A stretch of DNA of 14,704 nt from Pseudobdellovibrionaceae bacterium (GCA_947374445.1 CANCBY010000042.1:1-14704); one strand, 5' to 3'; shown: positions 1 through 8,209, counted from the stretch's first letter. Program-made: numbers and translations. Notes: generated by a model from the sequence alone, not told the origin.

Positions 1-2
1 GC

Positions 3-2147
3 TCAGGTGCTGTTACTTCACTAGCATCAGGTGCAACCGGTAACGTGATCTACGGATCAGGTGCATCGAGCTGGTTGTCTGGTACGCCAGACACTGCAGG
101 TCTTGTTGATAAAACATCTGTGCAAGCGATCAGCGGAGCAAAGACCTTCGGTGCGACAGTGAAGATGTCGAATCAAAATCTATTATCACTTGGTGACACA
201 GGCTCCAATGCGGCAAGCTTTAAAGCACCAGCAACCGTGACTTCAAGCTATACCTTAACAATGCCAGCGGCTTTGCCTGCTTCTAATAAAGTATTACAAT
301 CAGACAATGCTGGAACTCTTACGTGGGTGTCTGCAGGTACAGGCGATGCTCTTACGACAAATCCGCTATCACAGTTTGCAGCGACTACGTCTGCGCAGTT
401 AGCCGGAGTACTTAGCGATGAGACCGGCACTGGTCTTGCGGTATTTAATGCAAGTCCTACGTTTGCGACCAACATAACTTCGCCCATGGTCGTCGGTGGC
501 ACAAGCACGACATCGACTCTCACGTACAAAGCTACATCAGGTGCAGGTGCAGCCGGTGCAGATCATATTTTTCAAGTAGGTAACAACGGCGCCACTGAAG
601 CAATGAGAATATTAAATAATGGTAACGTCGGTATAGGGACAATGAGTCCTTCGGCCAAGCTAGACGTTGCTGGAGGCCTTAATGTGCAAGGTAACATTAC
701 GGCGAATGGATCTGGGTACTCAATTGCTGTTGGCAATGGATCCGTTGCTGGAGGCTGGTCAGCCGTGGCTTTGGGCGATGGCTCGACGGCTTCGGGCTCA
801 GGCTCTGTCTCGCTTGGCTTTGGAAGTAATGTCTTTGGCACAGGAACAAGAAGTATTGCTATTGGAAGCCCAGCCTCTGCTTCTGGAATATATAGTACAG
901 CCATAGGAACGAGTTCTCTTGTAACAGCAGATTATGGTTTAGCGCTCGGCTCAAAAGTTACCGTCGGTAGTGGTACTGCCAGTGATGGCACAGGTAATTA
1001 CAGTGTGGGCATTGGAGCTGGGAATCCAGCGGGTGCAAATCCTAAGATCACAGGAGCTAGCTCTGTCGGAATTTTTATGGGTGATCAATCTGGAGTAAAT
1101 ATAGCATCAAATAACGTTATGGCTATTCTTGGTGGCAATGTTGGTATTGGTACGGTTTCACCGACTGGAATTTTGCATGTGGTCGGTGGTACAGCGACGT
1201 CGGGTGCCGGCACAGCGATCACACTCCAAGCTCAAAATGGTCAGGCCTCGGGCAATACCGATGGCGGAAAAATCAAATTGGTTCCTGGTATTCGCAATGG
1301 TATGGGAAAACCCGGCAACGTGATCGCTGGACCGAACGACCTTGGTTCAAATGCGGCTCTCGAAGTCAGCGGCAACAACAGCGGCAATGGTTATAGCTCT
1401 GGAATTAGCTCGGCCTACTGGCTCAGTGCCTCAGGCCAAAGCGGTGTCGGCCATAACTTTCAAGTCAACGCCGACCAGAGCGGAAACGCAGGAAGTTCGG
1501 TGGTCGTGCAAAGTACAACTTCCGTCGCCAACGGAACAGTCCAGTCGATTCATGGCTTCGTTGCTTCAGACTCGATCTTGACGGGAGGAGCGGTTACCAC
1601 GAGATACGGCTTCCGATTCTACGATACAGGGGGCGCGGGAAGTACGTCGCTTACGACTCAGTATGGTTTCTACGTCGACCCACTTGCAAATGCCACGAAT
1701 AATTATGCCGTCTACACCGCTGGAACTACGAAATCATATTTCGGTGGCAACGTTGGCATTGGAACAACAAGTCCCGGCGCTCTGCTTGAGGTCAACGGTA
1801 CTGCAAAGATCAACAGCACACTTACCACGAAAGCTATCACCGAAACCGTCGTCGCCGGTGGTACCTGCTCAACCTCTTATAATATTGATCCAACGGCTGG
1901 AACTATGGTGAATTTAACTTTGAGCGGAGCTTGTGCGATCGGAGTTGTCAATTTGGCGGTTGGGCAGAGCTTTACGGTTAAGCTCACTCAATCAAGCACC
2001 GTTGCGCCGACGTTTACTGCTGCATATAAATGGCCTAGCGGCACAGCTCCTTCATGGAGCACGACCGCGACAAAGTACGATGTTTTTGCCTGTGCATCTT
2101 TTGATGGAACTACACTACAATGTACTGCAATGCTTGATTTGAGATAA
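3..2147 (+). CDS. Large fibre-like surface protein with YadA-type head repeats and GNVGIGT segments (5' end outside window)
   Basis: The frame is open from base 3 with no stop, so the GTG at 45 is an internal codon and the true start lies upstream. About 714 residues are visible. From the N-terminal side they show Ser/Thr/Gly/Ala-rich, tail-fibre-like beta repeats. A run of YadA/Hia-type head repeats follows at bases 714-950 (pattern S-x-A-x-G-x-G-S-x-A-x-G). Three GNVGIGT-x-SP-x3-L-x-V-x-G segments begin near 621, 1134 and 1746. The last ~100 residues are a compact domain with three cysteines, a WPSGTAP motif and a YDVF...SFDGT motif, resembling phage tail-fibre C-termini. There is no YadA-type membrane anchor at the C-terminus, so it is not a classical trimeric autotransporter. 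It probably forms an extracellular trimeric fibre or adhesin; the export route is unknown. The gene for a secreted glycine-rich protein begins three bases after the stop. Confidence 0.85.
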   Translation, partial: SGAVTSLASGATGNVIYGSGASSWLSGTPDTAGLVDKTSVQAISGAKTFGATVKMSNQNLLSLGDTGSNAASFKAPATVTSSYTLTMPAALPASNKVLQSDNAGTLTWVSAGTGDALTTNPLSQFAATTSAQLAGVLSDETGTGLAVFNASPTFATNITSPMVVGGTSTTSTLTYKATSGAGAAGADHIFQVGNNGATEAMRILNNGNVGIGTMSPSAKLDVAGGLNVQGNITANGSGYSIAVGNGSVAGGWSAVALGDGSTASGSGSVSLGFGSNVFGTGTRSIAIGSPASASGIYSTAIGTSSLVTADYGLALGSKVTVGSGTASDGTGNYSVGIGAGNPAGANPKITGASSVGIFMGDQSGVNIASNNVMAILGGNVGIGTVSPTGILHVVGGTATSGAGTAITLQAQNGQASGNTDGGKIKLVPGIRNGMGKPGNVIAGPNDLGSNAALEVSGNNSGNGYSSGISSAYWLSASGQSGVGHNFQVNADQSGNAGSSVVVQSTTSVANGTVQSIHGFVASDSILTGGAVTTRYGFRFYDTGGAGSTSLTTQYGFYVDPLANATNNYAVYTAGTTKSYFGGNVGIGTTSPGALLEVNGTAKINSTLTTKAITETVVAGGTCSTSYNIDPTAGTMVNLTLSGACAIGVVNLAVGQSFTVKLTQSSTVAPTFTAAYKWPSGTAPSWSTTATKYDVFACASFDGTTLQCTAMLDLR
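714..950 (+). repeat. YadA/Hia-like head repeat block inside the fibre gene
   Basis: The translated block contains successive degenerate ~14-residue units, such as SIAVGNGSVAGG, SAVALGDGSTASG, SVSLGFGSNVFG, SIAIGSPASASG and STAIGTSSLV. This is the left-handed beta-roll head pattern of trimeric adhesins. The repeat is visible in the protein; the DNA units have diverged. Confidence 0.75.
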
Positions 2148-2150
2148 TTT

Positions 2151-3173
2151 ATGAAAAACAGCATTTGGATTTTAGCGATCTATGTATTTCTCTCAGCAAT
2201 GCCTTCACGTGCAGGTATCACCGCTGCAAATCGATTTCTTCAAACTAATAATCCAGGTTGCTCCGGCACATACACGTATACGGCTTCAGGAACTTTCACC
2301 CTACCTGCTGGTTGCACGACTTTTACGATTGAAGTGTATGGTGGTGGTGGCGGTGGCGGCGGTGGACAGGGACTCGACACACCAAATACAGGAAGTAATG
2401 GTGGATTTGGAGGATACGCTAAAGTTTCATTCACCGGACAGTCTTCAGGCACCTATAACTTTGTGATTGGACAAGGTGGTGGTGGCGGTGTTCCAGGGAG
2501 TGCGGGAGCAGCCGGTGGTGGCGGTGGTGGATTGACTATTTTTTACGAGACTGACGGGTCTACTGCAAAGGTCGTAGCTGGCGGCGGTGGCGGCGGCGGC
2601 GGTGCTGCTGGTGGTGGCGCCACGGGTATCGGTCTCGGCGGCAATGGAGGAGGCACGACCGCTTCAAACGGTGGTGCTGGAAGAGTCAAAACTTCAACTA
2701 GCGCTCCTGGAACTGCTGGCAGTCAAGCCATTGGTGGTAATGGCGGTTCTGGTGGAAATGCTGCTAACAATGGAAAAGGCGGCGGCGGGGCGGCGGCTAA
2801 ACCGGGTGCAGTTGGTAGTGCTGGCGGTGCTGGCGGTAATGGAACAACCGCGAAGGGTGGTGCCGGTGGCACAGCTAGCGGCGTTGCTGCAGCTGGGGGA
2901 GCTTTGGGTACTTCCGTGGCTTACAACGGCGCTGGCGGCGGCGGCGGCGGCGCAGGATATATGGGCGGCGGCGGCGGCGGCGGAACTCCCGATGACTCAG
3001 ATGGATCAGGTGGCGGAGGAGGAAGTAACTATATCACGCCAACTAACTCCACAATTGTTTCAAACACATTTTCTGCGAGTGCAACATATGGAGTTAAAGG
3101 TGCAGGTGGAAGCTCTACACCAACTGCAGGTACAGCAGGAACTGCAGGCTTTATTAAAATCACGGTGCCTTGA
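2151..3173 (+). CDS. Secreted glycine-rich protein
   Basis: This 340-residue protein has a clear signal peptide: Lys2, a hydrophobic core at about residues 5-16, and a probable cleavage after Ala21 (P-S-R-A). The mature N-terminus has a small beta-rich region with Cys37 and Cys55 that could form a disulfide, including a TFTLPAGCTTFTIEVYG segment. After that the protein is dominated by poly-Gly runs mixed with Ala, Ser, Asn and Thr, and it ends in a short strand, GFIKITVP. The opening segment followed by glycine runs matches glycine-rich domains at the ends of phage tail fibres and secreted proteins. The ATG lies three bases after the upstream fibre stop, with only a weak GAGA ribosome site, so the two are probably translated together. 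It may be a structural or matrix protein. No enzymatic motif is seen. Confidence 0.85.
   Translation: MKNSIWILAIYVFLSAMPSRAGITAANRFLQTNNPGCSGTYTYTASGTFTLPAGCTTFTIEVYGGGGGGGGGQGLDTPNTGSNGGFGGYAKVSFTGQSSGTYNFVIGQGGGGGVPGSAGAAGGGGGGLTIFYETDGSTAKVVAGGGGGGGGAAGGGATGIGLGGNGGGTTASNGGAGRVKTSTSAPGTAGSQAIGGNGGSGGNAANNGKGGGGAAAKPGAVGSAGGAGGNGTTAKGGAGGTASGVAAAGGALGTSVAYNGAGGGGGGAGYMGGGGGGGTPDDSDGSGGGGGSNYITPTNSTIVSNTFSASATYGVKGAGGSSTPTAGTAGTAGFIKITVP
2934..2981 (+). repeat. Two (GGC)6 trinucleotide tracts in the glycine-rich gene
   Basis: Six GGC codons at 2934-2951 and six more at 2964-2981 are separated by 12 bases coding Ala-Gly-Tyr-Met. Both are in frame, so slippage would change the length of the glycine run without breaking the frame. 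A shorter GGC/GGT run lies at about 2580-2605. Confidence 0.9.
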
Positions 3174-3218
3174 GTTTGCTTTTGTAGCACCAATAGAAAA
3201 GTAAATATTACGACGAAG

Positions 3219-3242
3219 TTATAGTCATAATTATAGCTATAA
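3219..3242. repeat. Tandem 12-base dyad repeat, possible operator
   Basis: Two adjacent 12-base units, TTATAGTCATAA and TTATAGCTATAA, match at 10 of 12 positions. The second is a perfect palindrome and the first has palindromic TTAT/ATAA arms. They lie in the 223-base gap between the glycine-rich gene and the 27-haem cytochrome gene, about 155 bases before the cytochrome start. The repeat is seen directly. Regulator binding is inferred only, because AT-rich palindromes also arise by chance. Confidence 0.4.
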
Positions 3243-3396
3243 GTTGTGGATTAAAAATCCGAGCTCAATTTTGAACAAACATGGCGCAAATTTAATGTAA
3301 ATATCGAAGCTAATTGAGACAAATGCCTTTAAGGACAAGCGAATCTCAGCCGATTTGATAAACTAAGGTCAAGTAGTTTCAAACCGTGGGGTTGTC

Positions 3397-6300
3397 GTGA
3401 AGCCTGAATCGAATAGGTTTATATTCAAATACATTGCTCTCGCGACATTGGGTTTGTTGATAACAATCTCATATCAAAACTGTGCGGTACAAAAGCCTGG
3501 CGTGCAAAACATGAGTTATGCCTCGGTAAATTACTCGCATTCCGGCATGGAAACCAGCTGTTCCAGTTGCCATGAAAAATCTCGCCCAATGACCTCTGCT
3601 GGTTTTTTGGGATTGGATACCACTCGTCCGTTTGATTATGCAACTCATGGTGCGGGGCTTGATTGTATCAGCTGCCACATTGGCGGCGGTGCAGGTTTTA
3701 AAACACAAGCTGACTGGTCGGGCGCGAGCTTTACTCACTCGGCAATGACGACGACTTGTTTGAATTGCCATAGCTCGCAGCGCCCGGGCAACTCGACAGC
3801 CGATCTTGCCAAGACAGGCGGGTTTGATCACGTTACCGCTGGACAAGGGGAGTGTTTCGGATGTCATTCAGCCGCGATGAACTCTACGTTCACCAGCATG
3901 AGTGACTGGGGCGGTGCCGTTGGTGTTCCTTCGATCTTGCGATGGGATATCGCCAGAGATATCACGGCCTCAACCAAGCTTCCGATATTTGCAAACACAA
4001 CCATCACTTCTTTGACCTCACAGAGCCAAGTGATTCACATGGCGATGAGCCACAGCTCTTCTCAGGTGAGCTCGGCGGTTATGAGCCAGTGCAGTCAGTG
4101 TCATACGGGGGCTAGCTATGCGGGCGGGAGCTTTCATGCGTCGGTTTCAGCTCAGCCCAGCAAGTGCAATGATTGCCACAATAGTTCGGCTTTGCCTGTG
4201 GGCTTTATTGGACCAACAGATGGCAAGCGCAGTCCAACTTCCGCAAGTATGCGCCATGAAGCCGTGGCTTGGTTGGTCAATGCAAGTGGTCTTTTTATGG
4301 CGTCGAGCTCGCCTCTTGTGGGAGCGGACTGTGCTGCTTGTCATACAGCGCCTACGAGTGCGTCGACTGCGGGCGGTGGAACTGGTAGTTCGCGCTGGGC
4401 CAATGCTCAATATCATAACTCACTGACGAGCGCAGCAATCGCGCAGCCGAGCTCATGTTTAGATTGCCACGCTAACAGTAGGAGCATCGGTTCAAGCACT
4501 GGTACTTTGACGGCCTTTGATCACTCTTTAGATACAAAAGGCATGGGCGATTGCAACGCTTGTCACGCTGTTGGCTCATCATGGGCCAATGGAGTTTTTC
4601 ACAAAGGCGGAGTTGCCCCAACGAGCTGTAATACTTGTCATGCTTCTCAGCGCCCACAGGGCACCACAGTTTTGGCATCCAATGGAACATCAACAAACTT
4701 TATTGGTTACAGCGCGACTGTTAAGCCATTTGATATATCTCCTGCCCAGAATGCCAGCGGTTATCATGGCGGCACTAAAGATTGTGCTGTCTGCCACTCA
4801 GCGACTCAATATGCTAGTATGAGCGGTTGGTCGGGTGGAGTGTTTCACAACTCTACAAACAATGCGTCGGTTACAAGCTGCAGCCAGTGTCATGAGTCGC
4901 AGCGACCGGCTTCGGCTATCATGGCCTCAGCAGCTAACGGTCTTGCGACGGGCTCAAGTTTTAATCATGCGACTGATGGTCAAGGTGATTGTATCGCCTG
5001 TCATAAAGCCACAATCACGGCTGGAGTCTATGCAAAATACAACACCGCCAATCCAACCAGCTGGGGCGATACTGACTGGAAGGGCGCAGTTACTTACGAT
5101 CCAGTGGGTCTCATGGGGCCAGATCCAACAATGGCATTGACGACTGTGGCAACCATTCATTTGAATTACGCCAATCTCGCGAACTTTGTAGTTGGGTCTA
5201 AAACTAATGTAACACAGACTCTTAAAGATCAAATGAAGCACACGTCAAATCAGGTTCCTGCCTCATTTTGGCAGAGTGGTATTGTGGGCTCTTCTTTAGA
5301 TACAACCAAGTGCAGTGGTTGTCATATGAGTTTGCCGACTAAATATGCGCCAGGAAAATTTCACGCAGCCGCTGGCGGCCCTGTTGCAACTGGAGCTTTG
5401 ACAAGCTGTCGTGATTGTCACGTCAACACTGTTCCAACAGATATCGCTTTTGCGACTTCTGATAATGGCACACAAAAATTAAAACCGATGGACCACGCTG
5501 CTTTATTGTCGAGTGGATTAACGGCCAATAACGCTCTTGACTGCGCAAGCTGCCATACAGCTGCAACAGCGGGAGCTAATTTTTCTGGAGCGTCTTTTCA
5601 TAGCAAGCTAGGTGCCCTTTCGGCGCAAACTTGCACTGCTTGTCATGCGACCACCAGCCCTGCGACAGCTTTGACCGATGCCACTCGCAATAGCGCGGGC
5701 AACATAGCTAATTTTGGTTCAGAGAGCTTTTCGCACACCTCAAGCATCGTCACTGGTGACTGCTCTGCCTGCCATGCAATGACTAATGCCACGATCGCTG
5801 GAAAAGCCGCAGCCACTGCCAGTTGGTCGGGTGGACTGTTTCATAAATTCCAAAGTCCGACAGCTATAACTTCATGCTCTGACTGTCACACGGCTAAGCC
5901 TACGACAGCTCCGACTGTGAGTAGCAATGACAGCCAGCATATGAATCACACATCAACTTTTGTTAGTGCCAACTGCTATCAGTGTCATAAAAATGATCTG
6001 GTGGCCGGAGCCACTCCGACAACTGCTTCTTGGAGCAAGTCTGACTTATTTCACGTGGCGGGCTCTACCAGCACAGTTGCTGGTGGTACAGTCAGTTCTT
6101 GTCAAGAGTGTCACGGTTTGTCCAATGGTGGTGGCTCTGTTGCCGGCACTAACAATGATATTCCTGCAGCATTAACAACGAGCTCATTCTTATCGAGCTA
6201 CCCAACAACAAATGCGACGTCAAAAGTTTTGTATGATCAAGTCATTCATACAGATATCAATATTGCTGGCAAAGATTGCAATACTTGCCACTCGAGTAAC

Positions 6301-6963
6301 GCCAATATTGGCATGGCTGGAACAAAATGGAAGGGTGCTGGCTTTCATGCCAACTCGACGGCTCTCAATGCTTCAACATCTTGCTTGAGCTGTCATAGCA
6401 ATATTTTGGCCTATATCCGCGCTAACGGAAATATAGCCAATGGCCAGGACCACTCAACGACTGGCATTGGCACACAAGACTGTAAGACTTGCCATACATT
6501 TCCTGGAACGGGAGTGATTGGCTCGGCAACAAATCCACCAAACTGGTTGGGTGCTGCTGGCGGAATTCCTGCGACAGTGACCCTGCTGCCACCAACAGGC
6601 ACGACTCGAACTGCAATCACAGTAGCGCATCCTGCACTTGGGACAAATGTGACTTGCGTGTCTTGTCACGGAGCTACTGTTACGAGCAAAGTTGTTGGTA
6701 TGGATCACACGGCACTGACGACAGGGATGGCATGTGTGTACTGCCACTATACAAGTCAGCAGAACGTGCTCACGGCTTCGATTCCTAGCGGTGCTTGGTC
6801 TGGCAAAGGGTTGCACAGTGGCGACGGCTTTAATAATGCTGGTACTCAAGATTGCAAAGACTGTCACTATGTCGGTAGCTCAAAAGTCAGTGGCTTTGCT
6901 TTTCCGACTAAGTCCACCACAAATCCTGCAACATGGAACACTGGTGGTCGCTGGAAGAATTAA
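3397..6963 (+). CDS. 27-haem c-type cytochrome lipoprotein
   Basis: This 1188-residue exported protein contains 27 CXXCH motifs, each expected to bind a covalent haem c. The first starts at Cys55 and the last at Cys1153. The N-terminus has a hydrophobic segment at about residues 12-25 followed by SYQNC, with Cys29 the likely lipidated residue. The motifs fall into two alternating types: (T/S)C-x2-CH, often followed by SQRP, and (D/E/K)C-x2-CH, followed by a W-(S/K)-G...FH segment. Phe-(Asp/Asn)-His segments between them could supply distal haem ligands. Three haem-poor linkers (about 158-231, 537-638 and 907-960) divide the motifs into blocks of 4, 9, 8 and 6. The likely role is long-range electron transfer or storage at the outer membrane or periplasm. 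No decahaem-conduit porin partner is adjacent. The start is a GTG with a weak GTGGGG upstream, chosen because it precedes the signal sequence directly. The haem count is read from the sequence; the function is inferred. Confidence 0.93.
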   Translation: MKPESNRFIFKYIALATLGLLITISYQNCAVQKPGVQNMSYASVNYSHSGMETSCSSCHEKSRPMTSAGFLGLDTTRPFDYATHGAGLDCISCHIGGGAGFKTQADWSGASFTHSAMTTTCLNCHSSQRPGNSTADLAKTGGFDHVTAGQGECFGCHSAAMNSTFTSMSDWGGAVGVPSILRWDIARDITASTKLPIFANTTITSLTSQSQVIHMAMSHSSSQVSSAVMSQCSQCHTGASYAGGSFHASVSAQPSKCNDCHNSSALPVGFIGPTDGKRSPTSASMRHEAVAWLVNASGLFMASSSPLVGADCAACHTAPTSASTAGGGTGSSRWANAQYHNSLTSAAIAQPSSCLDCHANSRSIGSSTGTLTAFDHSLDTKGMGDCNACHAVGSSWANGVFHKGGVAPTSCNTCHASQRPQGTTVLASNGTSTNFIGYSATVKPFDISPAQNASGYHGGTKDCAVCHSATQYASMSGWSGGVFHNSTNNASVTSCSQCHESQRPASAIMASAANGLATGSSFNHATDGQGDCIACHKATITAGVYAKYNTANPTSWGDTDWKGAVTYDPVGLMGPDPTMALTTVATIHLNYANLANFVVGSKTNVTQTLKDQMKHTSNQVPASFWQSGIVGSSLDTTKCSGCHMSLPTKYAPGKFHAAAGGPVATGALTSCRDCHVNTVPTDIAFATSDNGTQKLKPMDHAALLSSGLTANNALDCASCHTAATAGANFSGASFHSKLGALSAQTCTACHATTSPATALTDATRNSAGNIANFGSESFSHTSSIVTGDCSACHAMTNATIAGKAAATASWSGGLFHKFQSPTAITSCSDCHTAKPTTAPTVSSNDSQHMNHTSTFVSANCYQCHKNDLVAGATPTTASWSKSDLFHVAGSTSTVAGGTVSSCQECHGLSNGGGSVAGTNNDIPAALTTSSFLSSYPTTNATSKVLYDQVIHTDINIAGKDCNTCHSSNANIGMAGTKWKGAGFHANSTALNASTSCLSCHSNILAYIRANGNIANGQDHSTTGIGTQDCKTCHTFPGTGVIGSATNPPNWLGAAGGIPATVTLLPPTGTTRTAITVAHPALGTNVTCVSCHGATVTSKVVGMDHTALTTGMACVYCHYTSQQNVLTASIPSGAWSGKGLHSGDGFNNAGTQDCKDCHYVGSSKVSGFAFPTKSTTNPATWNTGGRWKN

Positions 6964-7294
6964 ATTTTGTATTTCAGCAGCAGTATGTTTCGTGGTCGAC
7001 TTTGCTTTTTATAGGAACTGAACTTGCTGCCTGGGCCGGCACTAAAATGTGGCGAAGTGCTGATGGTATCAACGCCGATCAAGTTATACAAGCTTCATAA
7101 AGCGGCCCCTCCGGTTTTGCATTCCACAGCAAAAAAGGCTTTTTGTTTTTCATCACTACAAAATCAATTTTGTGACACCGATGGATTTAAGGCCCACTTC
7201 GCGCAATTACGCTATATGCAAAGCTTGCACTGATTTTGCAGTTAATCGTTCGAAGTTAATTATTTGAACCTAGTTTGTGCTTCGGGAGTAACAT
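6964..7294. other. Intergenic region without a supported gene
   Basis: These 331 bases separate the cytochrome and protease genes. I see no convincing gene, tRNA or strong terminator. A short AT-rich inverted repeat (ACAAAAT and ATTTTGT, 2-base loop) lies at 7158-7173, and a run GCAAAAAAGGCTTTTTGTTTTT-like in composition lies near 7130-7150. The end of the region (7284-7288) carries GGGAG, a good ribosome site for the protease gene. A promoter for that gene is likely here but I cannot place it with confidence. Confidence 0.6.
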
Positions 7295-8209
7295 ATGCGT
7301 TTTGCGTCACTAGTAGCGGTGTCGATCTTATCACTAGTTCATGTATCTTGTACAAACTCATCATCGCCTGCTGGCGTGGTAGAGGCCTCTCCTGAGAGTG
7401 CGACAATTGTTGGCGGTAAAGAGGTAGAGTACAACGACCGTGGGCAGTCTATCGGCAATTATGCGGTTTCGGTAGTAACAGCTAGGCCAGTGGCAGGGAC
7501 AAAAAATATAGATTTGTGGTACTGCACCGGAAGCTTGATTGAACAAGACTTGGTGCTAACAGCAGCCCATTGCCTTGATAAAGCAAGCAGTGCTAGCGAC
7601 ATATTTGTATTTCTCGGCGATAAGATTGATTACTATGTAACGCCCAAAATAGCGGTAAAGGCCTTTGTTGTACATCCAAGTACAAAGCCAGACTACTTTT
7701 CAAACAATGATATCGCTTTATTGAGATTGGTGTCGCCAGCTCCAGCTTGGAAAAAAATAGTTAAGTTGCCAACTTTAAATTTAAGCTCAAGGCTTGAGCG
7801 CGGTGCTCAGGCAACAGCTGTTGGCTATGGAAAAACCCAAGAAACGACGGATCCTAAGTTTGTCGAAAAAGGTGTGTTGCTTCGTTCGGTCGAGGTCGTT
7901 GCACAACTGCAAAAAGGCCAGAGCATATGGGTGCTCGACCAACGGCAAGGCACCGGAATTTGCGAAGGTGATTCTGGTGGCCCCCTTCTGGTTAGAGACG
8001 CAGACGAGGTCAGTGTACTTGGTGTAGCCCATGCGGTTCGGATCACTCATAGGACCGAAGATTTGCAAAATGCGATGGATAAAGACGACTGGTCTGAGCT
8101 TCGGTATCTACAGGCACATCCTGAATTCGATTTTTGTCGCGACCAGGGCGAGTATACAGACGTTCTGCCGCTTGTCCCTTGGATTTTAAAGGCCAAAATA
8201 GATTTATAG
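7295..8209 (+). CDS. Trypsin-fold (S1 family) serine protease, probable lipoprotein
   Basis: This is a 304-residue exported protease. The signal segment ends at VHVSC, with Cys19 probably lipidated, although His at the -3 position is atypical. An IVGG sequence at residues 38-41 matches the activation-site N-terminus of chymotrypsin-type enzymes. The catalytic triad is complete: His92 in LTAAHC, Asp139 in NNDIALL and Ser227 in CEGDSGGP. The position equivalent to trypsin Asp189 (six before the catalytic Ser) is Gly221, so cleavage after Lys/Arg is not expected and specificity may be chymotrypsin- or elastase-like. An insertion of roughly 25 residues precedes the C-terminal YTDVLPLVPWI helix. 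The ATG has a GGGAG ribosome site seven bases upstream. It is probably a surface or periplasmic protease for protein degradation or processing; the substrate is unknown. Confidence 0.92.
   Translation: MRFASLVAVSILSLVHVSCTNSSSPAGVVEASPESATIVGGKEVEYNDRGQSIGNYAVSVVTARPVAGTKNIDLWYCTGSLIEQDLVLTAAHCLDKASSASDIFVFLGDKIDYYVTPKIAVKAFVVHPSTKPDYFSNNDIALLRLVSPAPAWKKIVKLPTLNLSSRLERGAQATAVGYGKTQETTDPKFVEKGVLLRSVEVVAQLQKGQSIWVLDQRQGTGICEGDSGGPLLVRDADEVSVLGVAHAVRITHRTEDLQNAMDKDDWSELRYLQAHPEFDFCRDQGEYTDVLPLVPWILKAKIDL

Noticed and set aside
2240..2452. Minus-strand poly-proline frame
   Set aside because: It is the reverse reading of glycine codons, with no start context or recognisable domain.
3..3173. Prophage tail module
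   Set aside because: The fibre and glycine-rich domains look phage-like, but no capsid, baseplate, lysis or integrase gene follows, and the glycine-rich protein has a signal peptide, which suits a cell-surface role better.
3164..3191. GGTGC/GCACC inverted repeat at the end of the glycine-rich gene as a terminator
   Set aside because: The stem is only five pairs with an 18-base loop and no following T-run.
2587..3204. A 205-residue plus-strand frame inside the glycine-rich gene
   Set aside because: It is an out-of-frame reading of the GGC/GGT-rich sequence (poly-Ala/Val/Leu). The 2151-3173 frame has a signal peptide and a coherent composition.
3469..3867. Minus-strand 132-residue frame opposite the cytochrome
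   Set aside because: It lies fully antisense to a gene supported by regular CXXCH motifs, and its product resembles nothing recognisable.
3397..6963. Identification as an MtrC/OmcA-type decahaem conduit protein
   Set aside because: The haem number, the absence of beta domains between haem groups and the lack of an adjacent MtrA/MtrB-type pair do not fit that family.
7158..7173. AT-rich hairpin after the cytochrome as a terminator
   Set aside because: It has a two-base loop, no GC pairs beyond one and no T-tract, so it is too weak to call.
7024..7233. A 69-residue plus-strand frame in the cytochrome-protease gap
   Set aside because: It has a non-ATG start, no ribosome site, no domain and an ordinary random composition.
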